Of a stretch of 64,000 nt of DNA, positions 10,977-23,401 are shown one piece after another. The translations under genes and the position numbers were made by a program. The DNA comes from Bretschneidera sinensis (Eukaryota > Streptophyta > Magnoliopsida > Brassicales > Akaniaceae). Under the pieces are notes generated by a model. The model searched no databases. It worked only from the letters and a program-made list of their open reading frames with translations, and was not told the DNA's origin. Every line of letters starts with the position of its first letter. Position 1 is the first letter of the stretch. The stretch spans positions 67,373,120 to 67,437,119 of the forward strand of contig CM043700.1 of assembly GCA_023935145.1 (NCBI GenBank), read 5' to 3'.

Positions 10977-13611
10977 GTCTTCATTTAAACTTTGACCCAA
11001 TCCAAAACCCACTAAAGCCCATTGATCTTTCCTAAGCCCAAACATAGTTGGCCCAAGTTTCAAGCCCAATAAGACTTTTAATTTTTAAGAGTGAACTTCC
11101 AATTTCACCCTCCAGTTGGCACTCTTTAATCGGTTCACTTTTCTCAAAGTAAAATTTACTTTTTTATAACCAAAAAGATGTTTCTCTCCTCTCCCTACGT
11201 GGTTAGCCATAATGAGGAATTTTCACACTTTCTTTTTCTTTTCGAACTCATATGTCCTACCTAGGTTCCCTCACCTTCTTTTGAACCAAATGCTACAGTT
11301 TTCCCCTACAAAATAAGACTTTTTTCATCTAAAAAACAGAAACTACGCACTTAAGAAGCATCAGATTTTTCTTCCTCTTTGGACAGCCATGTGTACCAAA
11401 AAGAGGGAGTTTCTCTTCTCATCCTTCTGCTTAGTTAATTAAAAATTACCTTATTAATCTTTCACCCTTTCCTAAATGTCAAATTACATCTTTTTTTACC
11501 CAAAAAATCACATTTTATACCCAAAAATAGCACCTAAAAAACATCAGTTTTTTAAGAATGTGAAGCCTTTTTCTCATTTCTTTTGCTTTGTAATTGCACT
11601 TTTTTTTTCTTTAAGCTTTTCCTCTTTATTATATTTCGAAAACCAAAGAAAATTGTGTCTTTTCCAGCCCCATTGGTCGTCCAACGCAAGGAGAGTTTAT
11701 CCTCTCCTTTTTTGGTTTATTGAAAACACTCCAAAATATCCTTTGTTTTTCACCCTTTTGAAACCTTCTTCTTAACTTTTTTTTTACTTCAAAGAAACCC
11801 CTCCCTCTTCCGCATGGCCAGCCACCTAAAAATCTTTTCCCTCTCACTTTTCACCTAGTTTACCGCACCTCACTTCTCTAGCCCCACCTTTACACCCCAA
11901 AAGTGAAACATCTTTTTCATCTCAAAAGTTGAATCTATTTTTCCCATTCCCTATATGACTAGACATGCACCTTCTTTTCACCCATTATTTTGTTTTTTTT
12001 CTCTCTTGGGAAGCCCTTACTCCTCTTATAAATACCCCCCTTTGCTAACATAAAAAGACAACACTAAGGCAAAGTAATGCAAAAAAAAAAAAGATAGAAA
12101 GTTTAGAAAGAAGGAAAGAAGGAAAGAAGTGAAAAAATAAAGAAAAAGAGAGAAGAGTAGAAGATCAAAGAGAGGAATATAACAAATGAGAAGAGACTGT
12201 TCAAGAAAGGTGAAAAAATAGAAAAGAGTGAAACACAAAAGAATAACTAGTAAGAGTTCTTCATCATTTTCGACCACTTTTTTTTGGTCTTCTAATCTTC
12301 ATTGGAATCATTCCTCCAACTTCACTAAGTCCACAAGAGCACAAGGATCTCCGAGCATAATCCCCGCGTGTGAAAATTTTTCTTAGCCAAAGAAGATTGG
12401 TTAAGCTTCTACTTTTTGCAAAATAAATTGTTAGCATGATTTATGTGTTTAAACCACCTTGAAAATAGACTAGATTAATTTGACTCACTTAAAAAATTTC
12501 ATCTTAAGATACTTACTAGTTTCTTAAAATTTTATTTTTCTTTATATGTCTTTCTTTAGTTAGCTACTAGTCATGTGTAGTCTCTTCGTTAAATGCAATG
12601 TTAAGTTAACGGTAGTTTTAAAGTTCTTTCCTTTAGTTTAGTACCTTAAGAATTTTTATGTTCTCTAACTTAGATGTTTTATTTTAAGTTATCATTAATT
12701 ACATGTGAACTTTAATTCTTTAAGAAGAATTTTGGGCCTCCTTAATCCTTTTTAATTTTGGCCCCACTTTTGCCCATTAAAAATGTTACTAGTTACTAGT
12801 TATTTTAAATCCCATCTTTAAGGTTGTTTAGTTTAAATCTATTTAGCTTAATTCCTTATTTTTTTAACTCGTCTAGTTTAAAGTAGCTTAGTTTAATTCA
12901 TTCAATTTAGTCTTCAAGTCCAATTCATCTAGTTTAAAATAATTTAGTCACAATCCATCTAGTTTAACTTACATAATTAATCAACCTAGTTTAAATGCAC
13001 GCACTTTAATTTATCCATACTTTGCAAGTAGTTTTAATATTCTTTTCTTCATAGTCAAAGCAATTTATTTCCTTTATAGACTTACTTTTATTACATTACT
13101 TTAAAGTTAATATTTGGTGTTGTTTTGTTTGAATAAAAATTGCAAAATGTGTGCTTAGTTTTATTAGTAGTGTATGATAATAATACTTGAATCAAAATTT
13201 CAATTAATTTCCTTGAAACATAAAGAGCTAGACTTCGGTCTAGGTAAGAGAGAAAGCTTTAAATCCTTATTCTTTTGCACCAAAATCTCCCGAGCTTTGG
13301 AATTTCTCACGTAGACTAATGACAAGGGATTTGACCCCCTTCAAGGTCAAATGGCGGCTCCTTACCTGTCATCCTTGCTTTGTGCTTGGATGACAAACAA
13401 CCCCTTATCTAATACATTAAAAACACATTCATCGTGGGAGCCTCCTTACTACTTATAAAAGGTTTGTATTAGACTTGGTAGATTTCACTCGCTTCCATAT
13501 GCCTACTCATTGTAATCCACACCCTCGTCATATTCACCTTCTTTAAGGTGAGTGGCCTTAAATAATGAGCCAGATGCATGGGTCTCAGGCAGAAAAGAGC
13601 GATATCTTCAG

Positions 13612-13631
13612 TTGGTGACTCTGTTAGGGAC
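13612..13631 (+). promoter_or_regulatory. Primer binding site of the Ogre element
   Basis: TTGGTGACTCTGTTAGGGAC follows the LTR end after one base. Tat/Ogre elements usually carry a TGGCGACTC...GGGGA type site, which as I recall is assigned to tRNA-Arg. The tRNA identity here is from memory; the position and TGG start are seen. Confidence 0.7.
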
Positions 13632-14149
13632 ATTTAACCTTAAAGTGTTTCTTGGAAATCTTTTGAAATTTTAATTTGAGTAATTATTTCATACTCCACT
13701 TTGCACACTAGCACTTACCCTTTGCTCTCGACATAGTAAATTGGGGGGCCCATTTCCTCTTTGTTTCTGGTGTGACCCCCATTTGCTTATCATTATCCCT
13801 TGGTGTGGGACAAGTTCCTCTTAGTTCTTGTCCGTGTAACGAAGGTTTTCCAAACACATTTGTACTCTTGTGGTTCACTTTTCAGGCCACTAGAGGAGCA
13901 TCATAGCATCCTTCTAGCCATGGGGTACCTGAGCCCACCGGAGTTATAAGACGAGCCTACCCTCTTTTAAGCAAACTCTAGAACCTTTCCATCTAGGACA
14001 GGGACCCTTTCTATCCTTTTGCTTTCTTGTATGTGTTTTCCTTCACCTCACATGTTAAGGAAAGATAAAATCAATTTGATTGACAAGATGTTAAGTAATT
14101 TAATGTTTCCTATGATTAAATCACAATCGAATAAATTAAACTCAATATT

Positions 14150-14880
14150 GGGCCTAGGTTAGCCTAAAAAAGTTGATTTTCTCTTAGTTAAGTCTTATTA
14201 GTTTGACCTCATTAAGGAGCCCACAAAAGAAACCAGTGGTGATTGAGCCTTAACCCAAGAAATCTAAAATGAATGCGACTGAAGGCCCAAGGATCATGTG
14301 GAAAGATCCATATCAAAGGCAAACTTCATCATTCATTTGGGATTCTTGGATTTAGCTCTAATTAATACTAGGTTCCAAATCTATTGGAAAACTTTGTGAT
14401 ATCAAAATCTCTTGGAAAACTTAGTGATATCAAACCCACAATATTTAACTTTGAGAAAGCCCATGAAGGATTGAAAGGGCCCAGACTAAGGAAGTTTGAT
14501 TGAAATTTAATTGGAGGAAATTTCTTTTGGTTAAATTATAACCAATTGAAATGATCCTAACATTGAGCCCAATTTGTTTTAAAATAGAGGATTTTTTCCC
14601 TTAATTAAGATAGTTTGATATCATTGAGAAGCCTATAAGAAGAAACTAATGTTGATTAGGACCTAAGAAATCTAAAATGAAAGTAACTGAAGGCCCAAGG
14701 ATCTAGTGGAATGATCCATGTAAGGGGGAATATTTATCTTTCATTTAGGCATCTTTGGTTTAGTCTAAATCGTTATTAGGGTCCGACCTCATTGGGAAGC
14801 TTGTTGATGTCAAATCCACCATGTTTAACCATAAGAAAACCAAGAAAATTTGATTGTAATTTAATCAGAAAAAATTTTCA
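14150..14880 (+). repeat. Diverged tandem duplication in the Ogre leader, period about 408 bp
   Basis: The segment around AATCTAAAATGAATGCGACT (14261) recurs around AATCTAAAATGAAAGTAACT (14669), followed in both by GAAGGCCCAAGGATC, and the order of neighbouring blocks is the same. The offset is about 408 bases. No ORF covers it. It lies between primer site and gag, where some Ogre elements have an extra ORF; none is recognisable here. Confidence 0.65.
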
Positions 14881-15156
14881 TTTATGTTTCTGTCTCTACC
14901 TAATTGGGCTAATTGAGAACTTATCCGTAAGTGGACTTTAATTCATTCAATGGACCTTTAGATGCAAAATCGAAACTCGTTGATAAAGTTAAAGTAATAC
15001 TGTGGATAAGCGAGTATGGAAAAAAGGATTCATAACATAAAGAACTCAAATGTGTCTTTTTTTTCTTTCATTTTGTAAAGAATGAATCATAAGTCTAGGG
15101 CGAAAATTTGTCTCCTCTCTGTTGTGGTATAGATCCTCAAGTGGAAGTTCATAAAA

Positions 15157-16053
15157 ATGCAGTGTGCTTTGAGGAAATCCCAAGGCTTGGATAGGTATCT
15201 GCTTGACATCTATAGGTTGTGTGCTCATCCTAAGACCAGTATGTCGCCCAAGTTTAAAATGCCTGATATGGACCGCTTTGATGGATCCGAAGACACCAAG
15301 ACCCATTTGAGGCAATATGATGGCCTTCTAAAGCTTTTGAGTATAAATACTAAACAATTAGTTACACTCTTCTCCAACTCACTCACTAGTGCCGCACTGA
15401 AATGGTATTACTCCCAAGAGCCCAGCATTCTGAAAGAATGGGAGGACATGGCCCAAGCATTTGTGGCCCAATATGCTTACAATACCCAACTGGATATAAC
15501 CATCAGAGACCTAGAAACCATTAAGCAGAAGCCAAATGAGACCTTTTCGGAATTTATCTATCACTGGAAAGATAAGGCAACTAAGATGGCCACTAGACCT
15601 ATGGAGAAAGACCAGGTTAGAATAGTAATGAATAATTTACAGCCTGTGTACATTGAAAGATTGTTTGCCATGCCCATCTCCAATTTTGAACAATTGATTG
15701 AATCTGGAACTCAAGTAAATGATGTCATTCTCGAGGCGAAGATTAAGAAGAACACCGAAAGGTTTGTGAAGAAGAACACTTCCAGAAGAAGTGGCACTAA
15801 GAACAGTGAAGTGAGTTTCGCCCAAATACACAATGTGCAATCAAGTGTATGGGCGGACAGCTCCTCAGGACCCCATCACCAAAATAACCATGGCTATAGC
15901 CAGTCTAACTGGTTCCAAAACTCCATTCGACAAAGGAGTCCGCCTGAAAAGAAACGTAAAGGACTTGAAGACTTCACACATTTAGGGATGAGTTTGTCTC
16001 AAGCCCTTGCAAAGATCACCAAGAAAGATAAACTCCGTCCATTACCATCATGA
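15157..16053 (+). CDS. gag: Ogre gag (retrotransposon gag domain), open over 298 codons
   Basis: The protein shows the Ogre-type gag core: FDGSEDTKTHLRQYDGLLK, then LTSAALKWYYS, WEDMAQAFVAQYAYN, RDLETIKQKPNETFSEFI and LQPVYIERLF. Residues about 25-190 are the gag domain that assembles the particle. The C-terminal part is basic (KKNTERFVKKNTSRRSGTK). It is the longest undamaged frame in the window. The first ATG of the open frame was used; an earlier start is possible. A linker region follows before the Athila insertion. Confidence 0.85.
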   Translation: MQCALRKSQGLDRYLLDIYRLCAHPKTSMSPKFKMPDMDRFDGSEDTKTHLRQYDGLLKLLSINTKQLVTLFSNSLTSAALKWYYSQEPSILKEWEDMAQAFVAQYAYNTQLDITIRDLETIKQKPNETFSEFIYHWKDKATKMATRPMEKDQVRIVMNNLQPVYIERLFAMPISNFEQLIESGTQVNDVILEAKIKKNTERFVKKNTSRRSGTKNSEVSFAQIHNVQSSVWADSSSGPHHQNNHGYSQSNWFQNSIRQRSPPEKKRKGLEDFTHLGMSLSQALAKITKKDKLRPLPS

Positions 16054-16676
16054 CCTTTAAGTAACCCGGTTCCACCATATTGGGATATTTCCAAATACTA
16101 ACATTTCCACCAGTCAGTCGGCCATGATACCAATGGGTGCTAAAGACTGAAAAATGAAATCCAAGACCTCATTGATAATGGTCTGGAGCCACCCCAAGTA
16201 ACATACACCCCATGCCCAATTACCGCAATATACCCCCACCAAACTTCCTAAATATGACAGAGGACTCATCCAGTACCTTTTGACCCTTCCATCCTAATCA
16301 CCATAATAACCAAACACAGCCCAAACACGATCCCAAACACTACCCTAAATACAAACCAATCCTTAGCCTAGAGTACCTCAAAAATTTCAAATATAGTGGA
16401 GCTTCGGTCAATAAGATTTGGGATAGTGACAACGAAGACAACCAAAGGGTAGTGTCATGAATAGTGGCGAGAAAAGCATTGATAAATCCGATGGGGGCAA
16501 ATAGTGTGGTGAAAGCAATAATCAGGGTAAAAAACAGGTCGGTCACTGAAGGAAATGGTGACAAAGTGCTTGTAGCGGTGAAACAGAACGGCAAAATTAT
16601 GTGGGATAGCAGTACTGAAGATGAAGAAGAGGTGAGTCATTTGACTCCAGGTGGCCGACATTTTAAGCTACCACAC
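16054..16676 (+). pseudogene. Ogre gag-protease linker, cut by the Athila insertion
   Basis: The region between gag and protease is frameshifted. The frame at 16464-16676 encodes NRSVTEGNGDKVLVAVKQNG and then SHLTPGGRHFKLPH, which resembles the conserved 'LTRSGR' linker of Tat polyproteins just ahead of protease. It stops at 16676 where the Athila LTR begins. The continuation resumes after 26379 and leads into protease at 26529. Confidence 0.65.
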
Positions 16677-17958
16677 TGTTGGACGATTATCTACCTAAAT
16701 AAATATGCAAATAATCGTACTTGTTTTACTTGCAAGTGCACAAGATCAATGATAGCATAGTGTGTAAGTGCAAGATCATTTCCACAGGGATTGGTCAATT
16801 TAAATTTAGAATTAGTTTCTTCAAAGTGAAAAGAGAAATAACTATTGAGTGTGAGTTAATAATAATGAGAACATAGGACTACGATATCCACCACTAATTA
16901 TACTTTCCTACTAAGTAAGGTGCCAATGCTCTAGCCTTATTATGAATATTTAATGGTTGCCAACCTAAGGGCTTGGTCCACACCTTAGGCTATAGATCTC
17001 CTTATACAATGAGTTAGGCATAGTGTATACTCTAACTCTTTTATCTCTTAAGGGATTCAGCATGGGTATATACTGAGTTGTTCCTTAAGAGAGCATCAGG
17101 GCTGTGGAGATCGACAACTACACGGGACTTAGGGCTTGGTCCACTCCTGGTTTCCCATGTTGATTAACCTGAGAATCCGGTGTGGATATCTCTTATTACT
17201 ATTGTCGAACCCAGGACTCGGTCATCCAAATTGATTCAACTAACTAATCTATACCACATGCATACGTTGATCAGACACACATATGAGGAATTTAAATACA
17301 AGCAGGTATTAATCAAGTTAAACATTCTAACATGGCTATAGGCAAAGGTAATCAATGAATAAATATGTGGAAAAGCATAACTAGGGCTTCAATCGAGCCC
17401 TATAAGAGTTTAGTAACACATGCTAGTTAAACTAAACATTCTAACCATAATGAAACAAAAACAGAAAAACAAACCCGGAGAGGACTGGGGAGACGAGTCG
17501 TCAATTCCTCTCCTAAGCTTGCAACTTCAAGTCTAAAACAAAAGGTATGGTTTATATGTTTTACAAGGCTATATATAGGGCTTTCAGGGTGTCCCGAAAC
17601 CCTAATTTCCTATTTGAGATCCGGAGACTTCTTTCCATATCTGGCTCTACCGCCTTTGGAGTGTTTGCACTCAATCGTATGTGGTCTGCACTTGAGCGCA
17701 TGTGTGCGCTCGAGCCTTCTATAAATGTGCTCATGTGCCTGTGCGCTCGATCACAAGGGAGGTGTGCTCGAGTGCACCTTGCTGGATGGTAGAACTTGAC
17801 TTTTACTCCTAAAAGATCCAAAATATCATCTTTTTGTCAAAGTCCTGTGGAAAACACATAAAACACGAAAATGAAATAGAATCTACTAAAATAGATAACT
17901 AAAGAGCCTAACAAGTGTAAATTAAGAGGCTTAACTATAACTATTTAAGCACTTATCA
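16677..17958 (-). repeat. 3' LTR of the nested Athila element
   Basis: In element orientation it starts TGATAAGTGCTTAAATA and ends CGTCCAACA. It pairs with 25142-26379 at high similarity, the right copy lacking a short stretch near 25365. A cluster of CG-rich near-palindromes (type GCGCTCGAGC) lies at 17690-17780. Confidence 0.93.
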
Positions 17959-17996
17959 CACCCCCAAACTTACATATTGCTAGTCCTTTAGCAATA
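17959..17996 (-). promoter_or_regulatory. Polypurine tract with adjacent perfect hairpin
   Basis: In element orientation, TATTGCTA-AGGGAC-TAGCAATA (17975-17996) forms an 8-bp perfect stem with a 6-nt loop. It is followed by TGTAAGTTTGGGGGTG and then the LTR. The polypurine tract primes plus-strand synthesis. The hairpin recurs at the same place in the other Athila copies (39038, 57515, 61895). Confidence 0.8.
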
Positions 17997-19400
17997 CAAA
18001 ACGAAAGACTATGTTAAAACAAAATTAAAGATAAATTAATTTTCATGATATTCAAAAATTTGGGTTGTGCATAAAACCATGATAATCGTTCATGAGCAAG
18101 CTTATAATAAAAACACATTTTTGTATTGAAAAAGGAATTTTAAAAGCTCATGTTACTTACTTAAGTTTGCCTTAAGGCATTACAAGTTTGATTTGTGTGT
18201 GATGAATTACACCTATAAGATGGGGCTTCCATATAATTTTAGTATATAGTGTTTCAATGTCCAAACCTTCATCGAATTCCTTATCAAAAAGAACAAAAAT
18301 GATATAATGCTTGCATTTTTTCTTTTTCTTTTATCATGCGATTTTTGCCATGTTGAGTTCCATTAAGCTTTCTAATTGACCCCTGTAACGAGTGTTTAGC
18401 CAATGACTCCCAAACCAGATAGTTTTAGGGCATTAGGTGTAAAGACACCCCTAAGGACTTACTAACTCGAGTAAAAAAGGCTACAGAATTAACAGGTTTT
18501 AATGCTTCTTAGTGAAATTCCCACCTTTTGACGTGAACACTCACTGCTTACTGAGGCAAGAGGTCCAGTTACTTAGTTGAAAGTTTTTAATGATCATTAG
18601 AAGCTTTTTATTTTCTTTTTGCATGATGAACATTTTTCTTTATTTTCTTATGCCAAAGTTTTCTTTTAACAAGTTATCCGATTACAGTTAGGTCGTGGAA
18701 ATATATATAAAAGAATTATATGTCACACCCTACACAAATGCGTGCTAATGTGCTCGTGCAAATCTGGATCAAACTCGTGAATTCTTAAGTGCCTTGAGGT
18801 AGGTAACTAAAGTTTGTAAAATTTCTGTTACAAGACTATGTGTTCTAGATTTTAAGCTTACTAATGAATTTTTATCATATTTTAAATCAACCAAAATTTT
18901 TATCACCAAATTAACATGCATTTATCTTTTCTAAAAAAAACTGGGGGCGTGTGCATGTGTTTCAAGTGTGTGCATAACAGTGTTTCCCACTACCCCCAAA
19001 CTTAATATACACATTGTCCCCAATGTGCGTGTGGCATGGAAAAATCTGACCTGGGAGATGGAGAACTAGATTGCTGGCTTTGCTTGTAACACGGCCCCAA
19101 ACTTGAACTGGATGCACGCACTAAGCTCCTGACAAAGAAAAATAAAAGTTGTGCCAGAAAATAAGAAATATGTATAATAGACATGTAAATATAAACATAA
19201 ACAAAATAAAATTACTAAAATGAAAAGGATATGCTTTGGGGTGCTTCCTATGAGCGCTAAGTTTTACGTCTTCAGCCAGATATGGTATCCTCTCACTGCT
19301 GAGTATTAGGTGGTGCAGTCGAAGGAGCACCGGGTGCAGGGGGTAGCTTCTGGTGTAACTGCGCTCGAGCGCAAGGAGTATTTCGCTCGATCGTAATGCA
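17997..19400 (-). other. Athila 3' non-coding region with two conserved blocks
   Basis: No ORF with protein-like composition is present on the - strand; the hydrophobic frames at 19002-19441 are AT-driven. Block M1 (about 18363-18475) contains the hairpin-forming word TTAGGGGTGTCTTTACACC. Block M2 (about 18531-18590) contains CTGGACCTCTTGCCTCAGT. Both are nearly identical in the Athila copies at 38.5, 57 and 62.4 kb. A CG-rich palindrome, TGCGCTCGAGCGCA, is at 19360-19373, just beyond integrase. Confidence 0.75.
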
Positions 19401-20660
19401 TCAAGTAGTGACGTTATGTGTGACAAAAACTGGGAATTCAAGTGAATCTGGTGTCCGTTGATCAGCGATATATTGTACAGTTTGAAGTGTCAAATCCTTG
19501 TCCCGAGGGGGTATGTTGAGATCGAGGTATGGTTTGACGTGGTGGCCATTGACTGTAAATGTCTGATTGCTATTTGAGCTATGAATCTCCAAATCCCCAT
19601 GAGGAAAGACCTTGGTGACCACATACGGACCAACCCAACGAGACTTTAGTTTGCTTGGGAACAGCCTTACTCGTGAATTATAGAGTAGCACCCTTTATCC
19701 TATATGAAACTCTCTTTGCACTAGTTGTTTATCATGATAGGCCTTTGCCCTTTCCTTATAAAGCTTGGCATTTTCATATGCGTCATACCATAATTCTTCT
19801 AGCTCATTTAAGTGCAACCTACTTTTCTCACCCGCTTATTTCATATCGAAGTTGAATTGTTTAATGGCCCAATATACTCGATGTTCTAACTCTACGGGTA
19901 GATGGCATGCTTTTCCAAAGACTAAGCGGTATAGGAACATTGTAATGGGTGTCTTGTAAGCTGTCTGGTATGCCCACAGAGCATCGTTGAGTCATAAAGA
20001 CCAATCATTCCGACTAGGATTCACGGTTCTCTCCAAAATACTTTTGATTTCTCGGTTACTTATCTCTACTTGGCCACTAGTCTGAGGGTGATATAGGGTG
20101 CCAACTTTATGGGTGATTCTATATTTTCTTATGAGTGCGGCAAAAGAATGATGATGGAAGTGGCTGCCTCAGTCACTGATGATCGCACTTGGTGTTCCGA
20201 ACCGAGTAAAAATGTTATCATGTAGAAACTTTAACACCACTTTGTGATCATTAGTCTTTGAGGGGACAACCTCGATCCATTTAGACATATAATCCACACC
20301 TATAAGAATATATAAATTACCAAAGGAATTGGGGAATGGGCCCATGAAATCAATTCCCCATACATCAAAAAGTTCTACTATGTGGATATTTTGTAGGGGC
20401 ATTTGATTTCGGGATGAGATGTTACCTGTCCGTTGGCATTTATCACATGAGCTGCAGAATGTGAAGGCGTCTTTAAACAGATTAGGCTAATAAAAACCAG
20501 ATTGTAGTACCTTAAGTGCTGTTTTCTTGGCCCCAAAATGTCCTCCATAAGCAAACTGATGGCAGTGTTGTAATAAGCTCAAATGCTCATCTTTCGAGAC
20601 ACATCGTCGAATGATCTGATCGGACAGAATTTGAAAAGGTAGGGATCATCCCAATGGTAG
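19401..20660 (-). pseudogene. pol: Athila integrase, broken
   Basis: Reading leftwards: zinc-binding region with HQFAYGGHFGAKKT and [12 protein letters not shown] (about 20420-20600), then the catalytic core with [13 protein letters not shown] (first Asp), TPSAIISD (second Asp, followed by a stop where Arg or Gln is usual) and [13 protein letters not shown] (Glu). The C-terminal part includes RLFPSKLKSRWVGPYVV and INT tail sequences to 19401. All three acidic residues are present, but several stops interrupt the frame. The enzyme would insert the cDNA into the genome. Confidence 0.88.
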
Positions 20661-20662
20661 TG

Positions 20663-22344
20663 TCAAGACATAGATATTAACCGCTTCTTTCCTTGTGTTG
20701 TCATAACTGGGGGAAAAACTTTAGCAGTTAGATAATTGACAATATCAGTATACCATGGAAGTTTTACCTCTAGTGCGAATAATTGTTCATCAGGGAAGTT
20801 CTCATTTAAGGGCAGCTCATTTTTGTCATCCTTGTAGGATAGCCTTGATAAATGATCTGCAACCACATTTTTACTGCCTTTCTTGTCTTTGATTTCTAAA
20901 TCAAATTCTTGCAATAGGAGTACCCATATGATTAACCTAGGCTTTGCATCCTTCTTAGAAAACAGATATCTCAAAGCAACATGGTCAGTGAATACAATAA
21001 CCTTAGAGCCAATAAAATATGATCTAAACTTTTTTAAAGCAAAAATAACATCTAACAACTCTTTTTTCAGTAGTAGAATAGTTATGCTGAGCAGCATTTA
21101 AAGTTCTAGAAGCATAGTAAATAGCATGAGGTACCTTATTGACTCTTTGACCTAGGACAGCTCCCAAGGCGAAATCATTGGCATCACACATTAATTCGAA
21201 TGGAAGATTCCAAACTGGTGCCATCATTATTGGGGCGAAGGTTAGAACGTCTTTTAATGTGTGTCATACAGTTATTAGTCCACTCAAATTTGGTATCTTT
21301 AGCTAACAGTGCACAAAGAGGTCTTAAGATCTTGGAGAAATCCTTGATGAATTTTTTATAAAAACCGGCATGTCTGAGAAAGCTTCTAACACCCTTGACT
21401 GTGAGAGGGGGAGGTAGCTTTAAAATGATGTCTATTTTAGCCTTGTTTACCTCAATACCTTTGTTGGAGTTGGAATGACCCAATACAATGCCTTGTTGGA
21501 CCATAAAATGACATTTCTCCCAATTCAACACTAAGTTTCTTTCTTCACATCTCTTGAGGACATTCTCTAGATGACTTAGGCAATCATCAAAATTGGAACC
21601 AAAGACACTAAAATCATCCATGAATACCTCAATGTATTTCTCCACCATATCAGAAAATATGCTCATCATACATCTTTAAAAAGTGGCTGGCGCGTTGCAT
21701 AGACTGAATGTCATCCTTCGATAAGCAAATGTACCGAAAGGACATGTGAAGGTAGTCTTTTCTTAATCCTTGGGTGCTATGGAAATCTGGTTGTACCCAC
21801 TATACCCATCCAAGAAGCAATAATAGTTATGGCCAGCTAATCTCTCTAACATCTTATCAATGAATGGCAAGGGGAAGTGATCTTTTCTGGTCACTTTGTT
21901 CAATCTTCGGTAGTCAATACATACTCTCCAACCAGTTGTCTTTCTTGTAGGTATGAGCTCCTCGTCCTCATTCTTCACCACTGTGATCCCACTCTTTTTC
22001 GGAACAACTTGGACCGGACTTACCCATTTACTGTCTGAGATGGGGTAAATAATACCAACATCTAACAATTTTAATACCTCGACCTTTACTACCTCTTTCA
22101 TGCGTGGGTTAAGTCTTCTTTGAGCATCTCGAGTGGGCCTTGCTTCATCCTCAAGGTAGATATTATGCATACACTTGGCTGGACTTATCCCCTTAATGTC
22201 AGCAATGGTCCATCTGATGGCAGATCTATGCTCCCTAAGAACTCTTAATAATTTTTCTTCTTCTCCAATACTCAAATTAGCAGCCACAATCACAAGTAAT
22301 GTCTTCTTCTCTCCTAAGTAGGCATAAGTTAGGTGCTCTGGCAA
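20663..22344 (-). pseudogene. pol: Athila reverse transcriptase and RNase H, broken
   Basis: RT begins near 22340 with GEEEKLLRVLREHRSAI and KGISPAKCMHNIYL; conserved parts are KLLDVGIIYPISDSKWVSP, WRVCIDYRRLNKVTRKDHF and DGYSGYNQISIAPKD. After a stop and a short gap the catalytic segment reads EVFMDDFSVFG (FMDD at about 21612-21623). RNase H at 20740-21230 shows [30 protein letters not shown] and VVADHLSRL. The FMDD and RNase H aspartates are present. Stops and frame changes near 21670-21760 and 21190 break it. Confidence 0.9.
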
Positions 22345-23315
22345 CTACTTTAATTCCAATTTTGGTGCCTAGACAATAGAAAGAAGAAGAGTAGTATTAG
22401 TAGGTATGAGAGTTTCGAAGGGAAGAGCATACTTACTTGAATGTTTTGGAGAAGCCTCAAAAAGGTGCACAGCTTTCATGATGTCATTAGAAACATCTTT
22501 CGGTTCTTGCTCAATATCCACTGTTGTAAGGCTATGGGTAATAGTAGCCTCTAATGGATCGATGTACTGGATCTGAAAAGCTTGCTCAACAAAATTGTGA
22601 ATCATACACACATTAAAGCATTCCATGTCATTTTGAGGTAATTTTAATGCATCAAATATTTTAAATTCTATTTTCTCACCATTCACCTTCATACTTACTA
22701 TACCCTTTTTCACACAAATTTCTGTATCGCCAGTTCTCATGAAGGCGTTCCTAAAATGATGGGCAAGGGTAATGGCATAGGGCATTCCTCCATATCTAAC
22801 ACAATAAAATCAACAGGTAGAATGAACTCACCTATCTTTACCAGGACATCCTCAAGAATACCTCTAGGTCTTTTTATACTTCTATCTGCCAATTGCAAGG
22901 TAATGGAAGTTGGTTGTAGCTCCTCCAATCCTAGGGTTTCAAATACTGTGTATGGTAGCAAATTTACACCCACTCCTAAATCTAGTAATGCTCGTTCAAA
23001 CAACTTATCACCTATCCTACAGGGAATAGTAAAACTACCTGGATCTTTTAGTTTTGGTTGGAGTTTTCTTAATAGCACATCACTTTCTTCTTCAGTTAAG
23101 GCTACAGTCTCATGCTCTTGAAACTTTTTCTTATGAGTACAACAATCTTTTAGGAATTTGGCGTAGTCAGGTATTTGTTGAATTGCATCTAACAAAGGGA
23201 TGTTTATTTCAACTTTTCGCAAGGTTTCAAAAATATCAAGTAGTTTATTTTCTTTCTTTTGTTTCACTAACCTTTGTGGGAAGGGTGGTGCATTCACCTT
23301 CTCCGTCTCACTCAC
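22345..23315 (-). pseudogene. pol: Athila protease and protease-RT linker
   Basis: The 192-residue frame at 22737-23315 carries the Athila protease region: NIPLLDAIQQIPDYAKFLKD, FTIPCRIGDKLFERALLDLG and LPYTVFETLGL. The active site is Asp-Leu-Gly as usual in Athila, with Val-Gly following instead of the common Ala-Ser. The linker (22369-22785) contains IDPLEATITHS and KDVSNDIMKAVHLFEASPKH. That linker is retained in the pol-less derivatives at 37440 and 55820, which is why they can be recognised as deletions of this layout. Confidence 0.85.
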
Positions 23316-23401
23316 CTTTCATGTTGATGGTTTCTCTAGAGATTTTTTTTCAGATTCATTGGTCCCTATCACCTTACCATTTCGGAGGGTCGTGACAGCT
23401 T

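Larger units (their letters stand above)
4628..13610 (+). repeat. Ogre 5' LTR, split by a nested copia element
   Basis: The LTR occupies 4628-4853 and 10977-13610, about 2.86 kb in all. It aligns with the 3' LTR at 34527-35804 and 40404-41550; both contain, for example, the run ending in AAAATTTTTTAA and the block with CCACCTTGAAAATAGACT. The part at 10990-12030 is pyrimidine-rich on the + strand, and the part at 12440-13130 has many AGTTTAA-like words. It ends at GATATCTTCA. The short ORFs within it (for example 11476-11775 and 12026-12277) are low complexity and are not genes. Confidence 0.88.

Noticed and set aside
12026..12277. Hydrophobic 83-codon ORF
   Set aside because: Low-complexity sequence inside the Ogre LTR; the other LTR lacks this part without consequence.
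19002..19441. Possible envelope-like ORF of Athila with a hydrophobic segment
   Set aside because: The hydrophobic stretch comes from T-rich DNA, frames overlap and the region is non-coding in the other copies.
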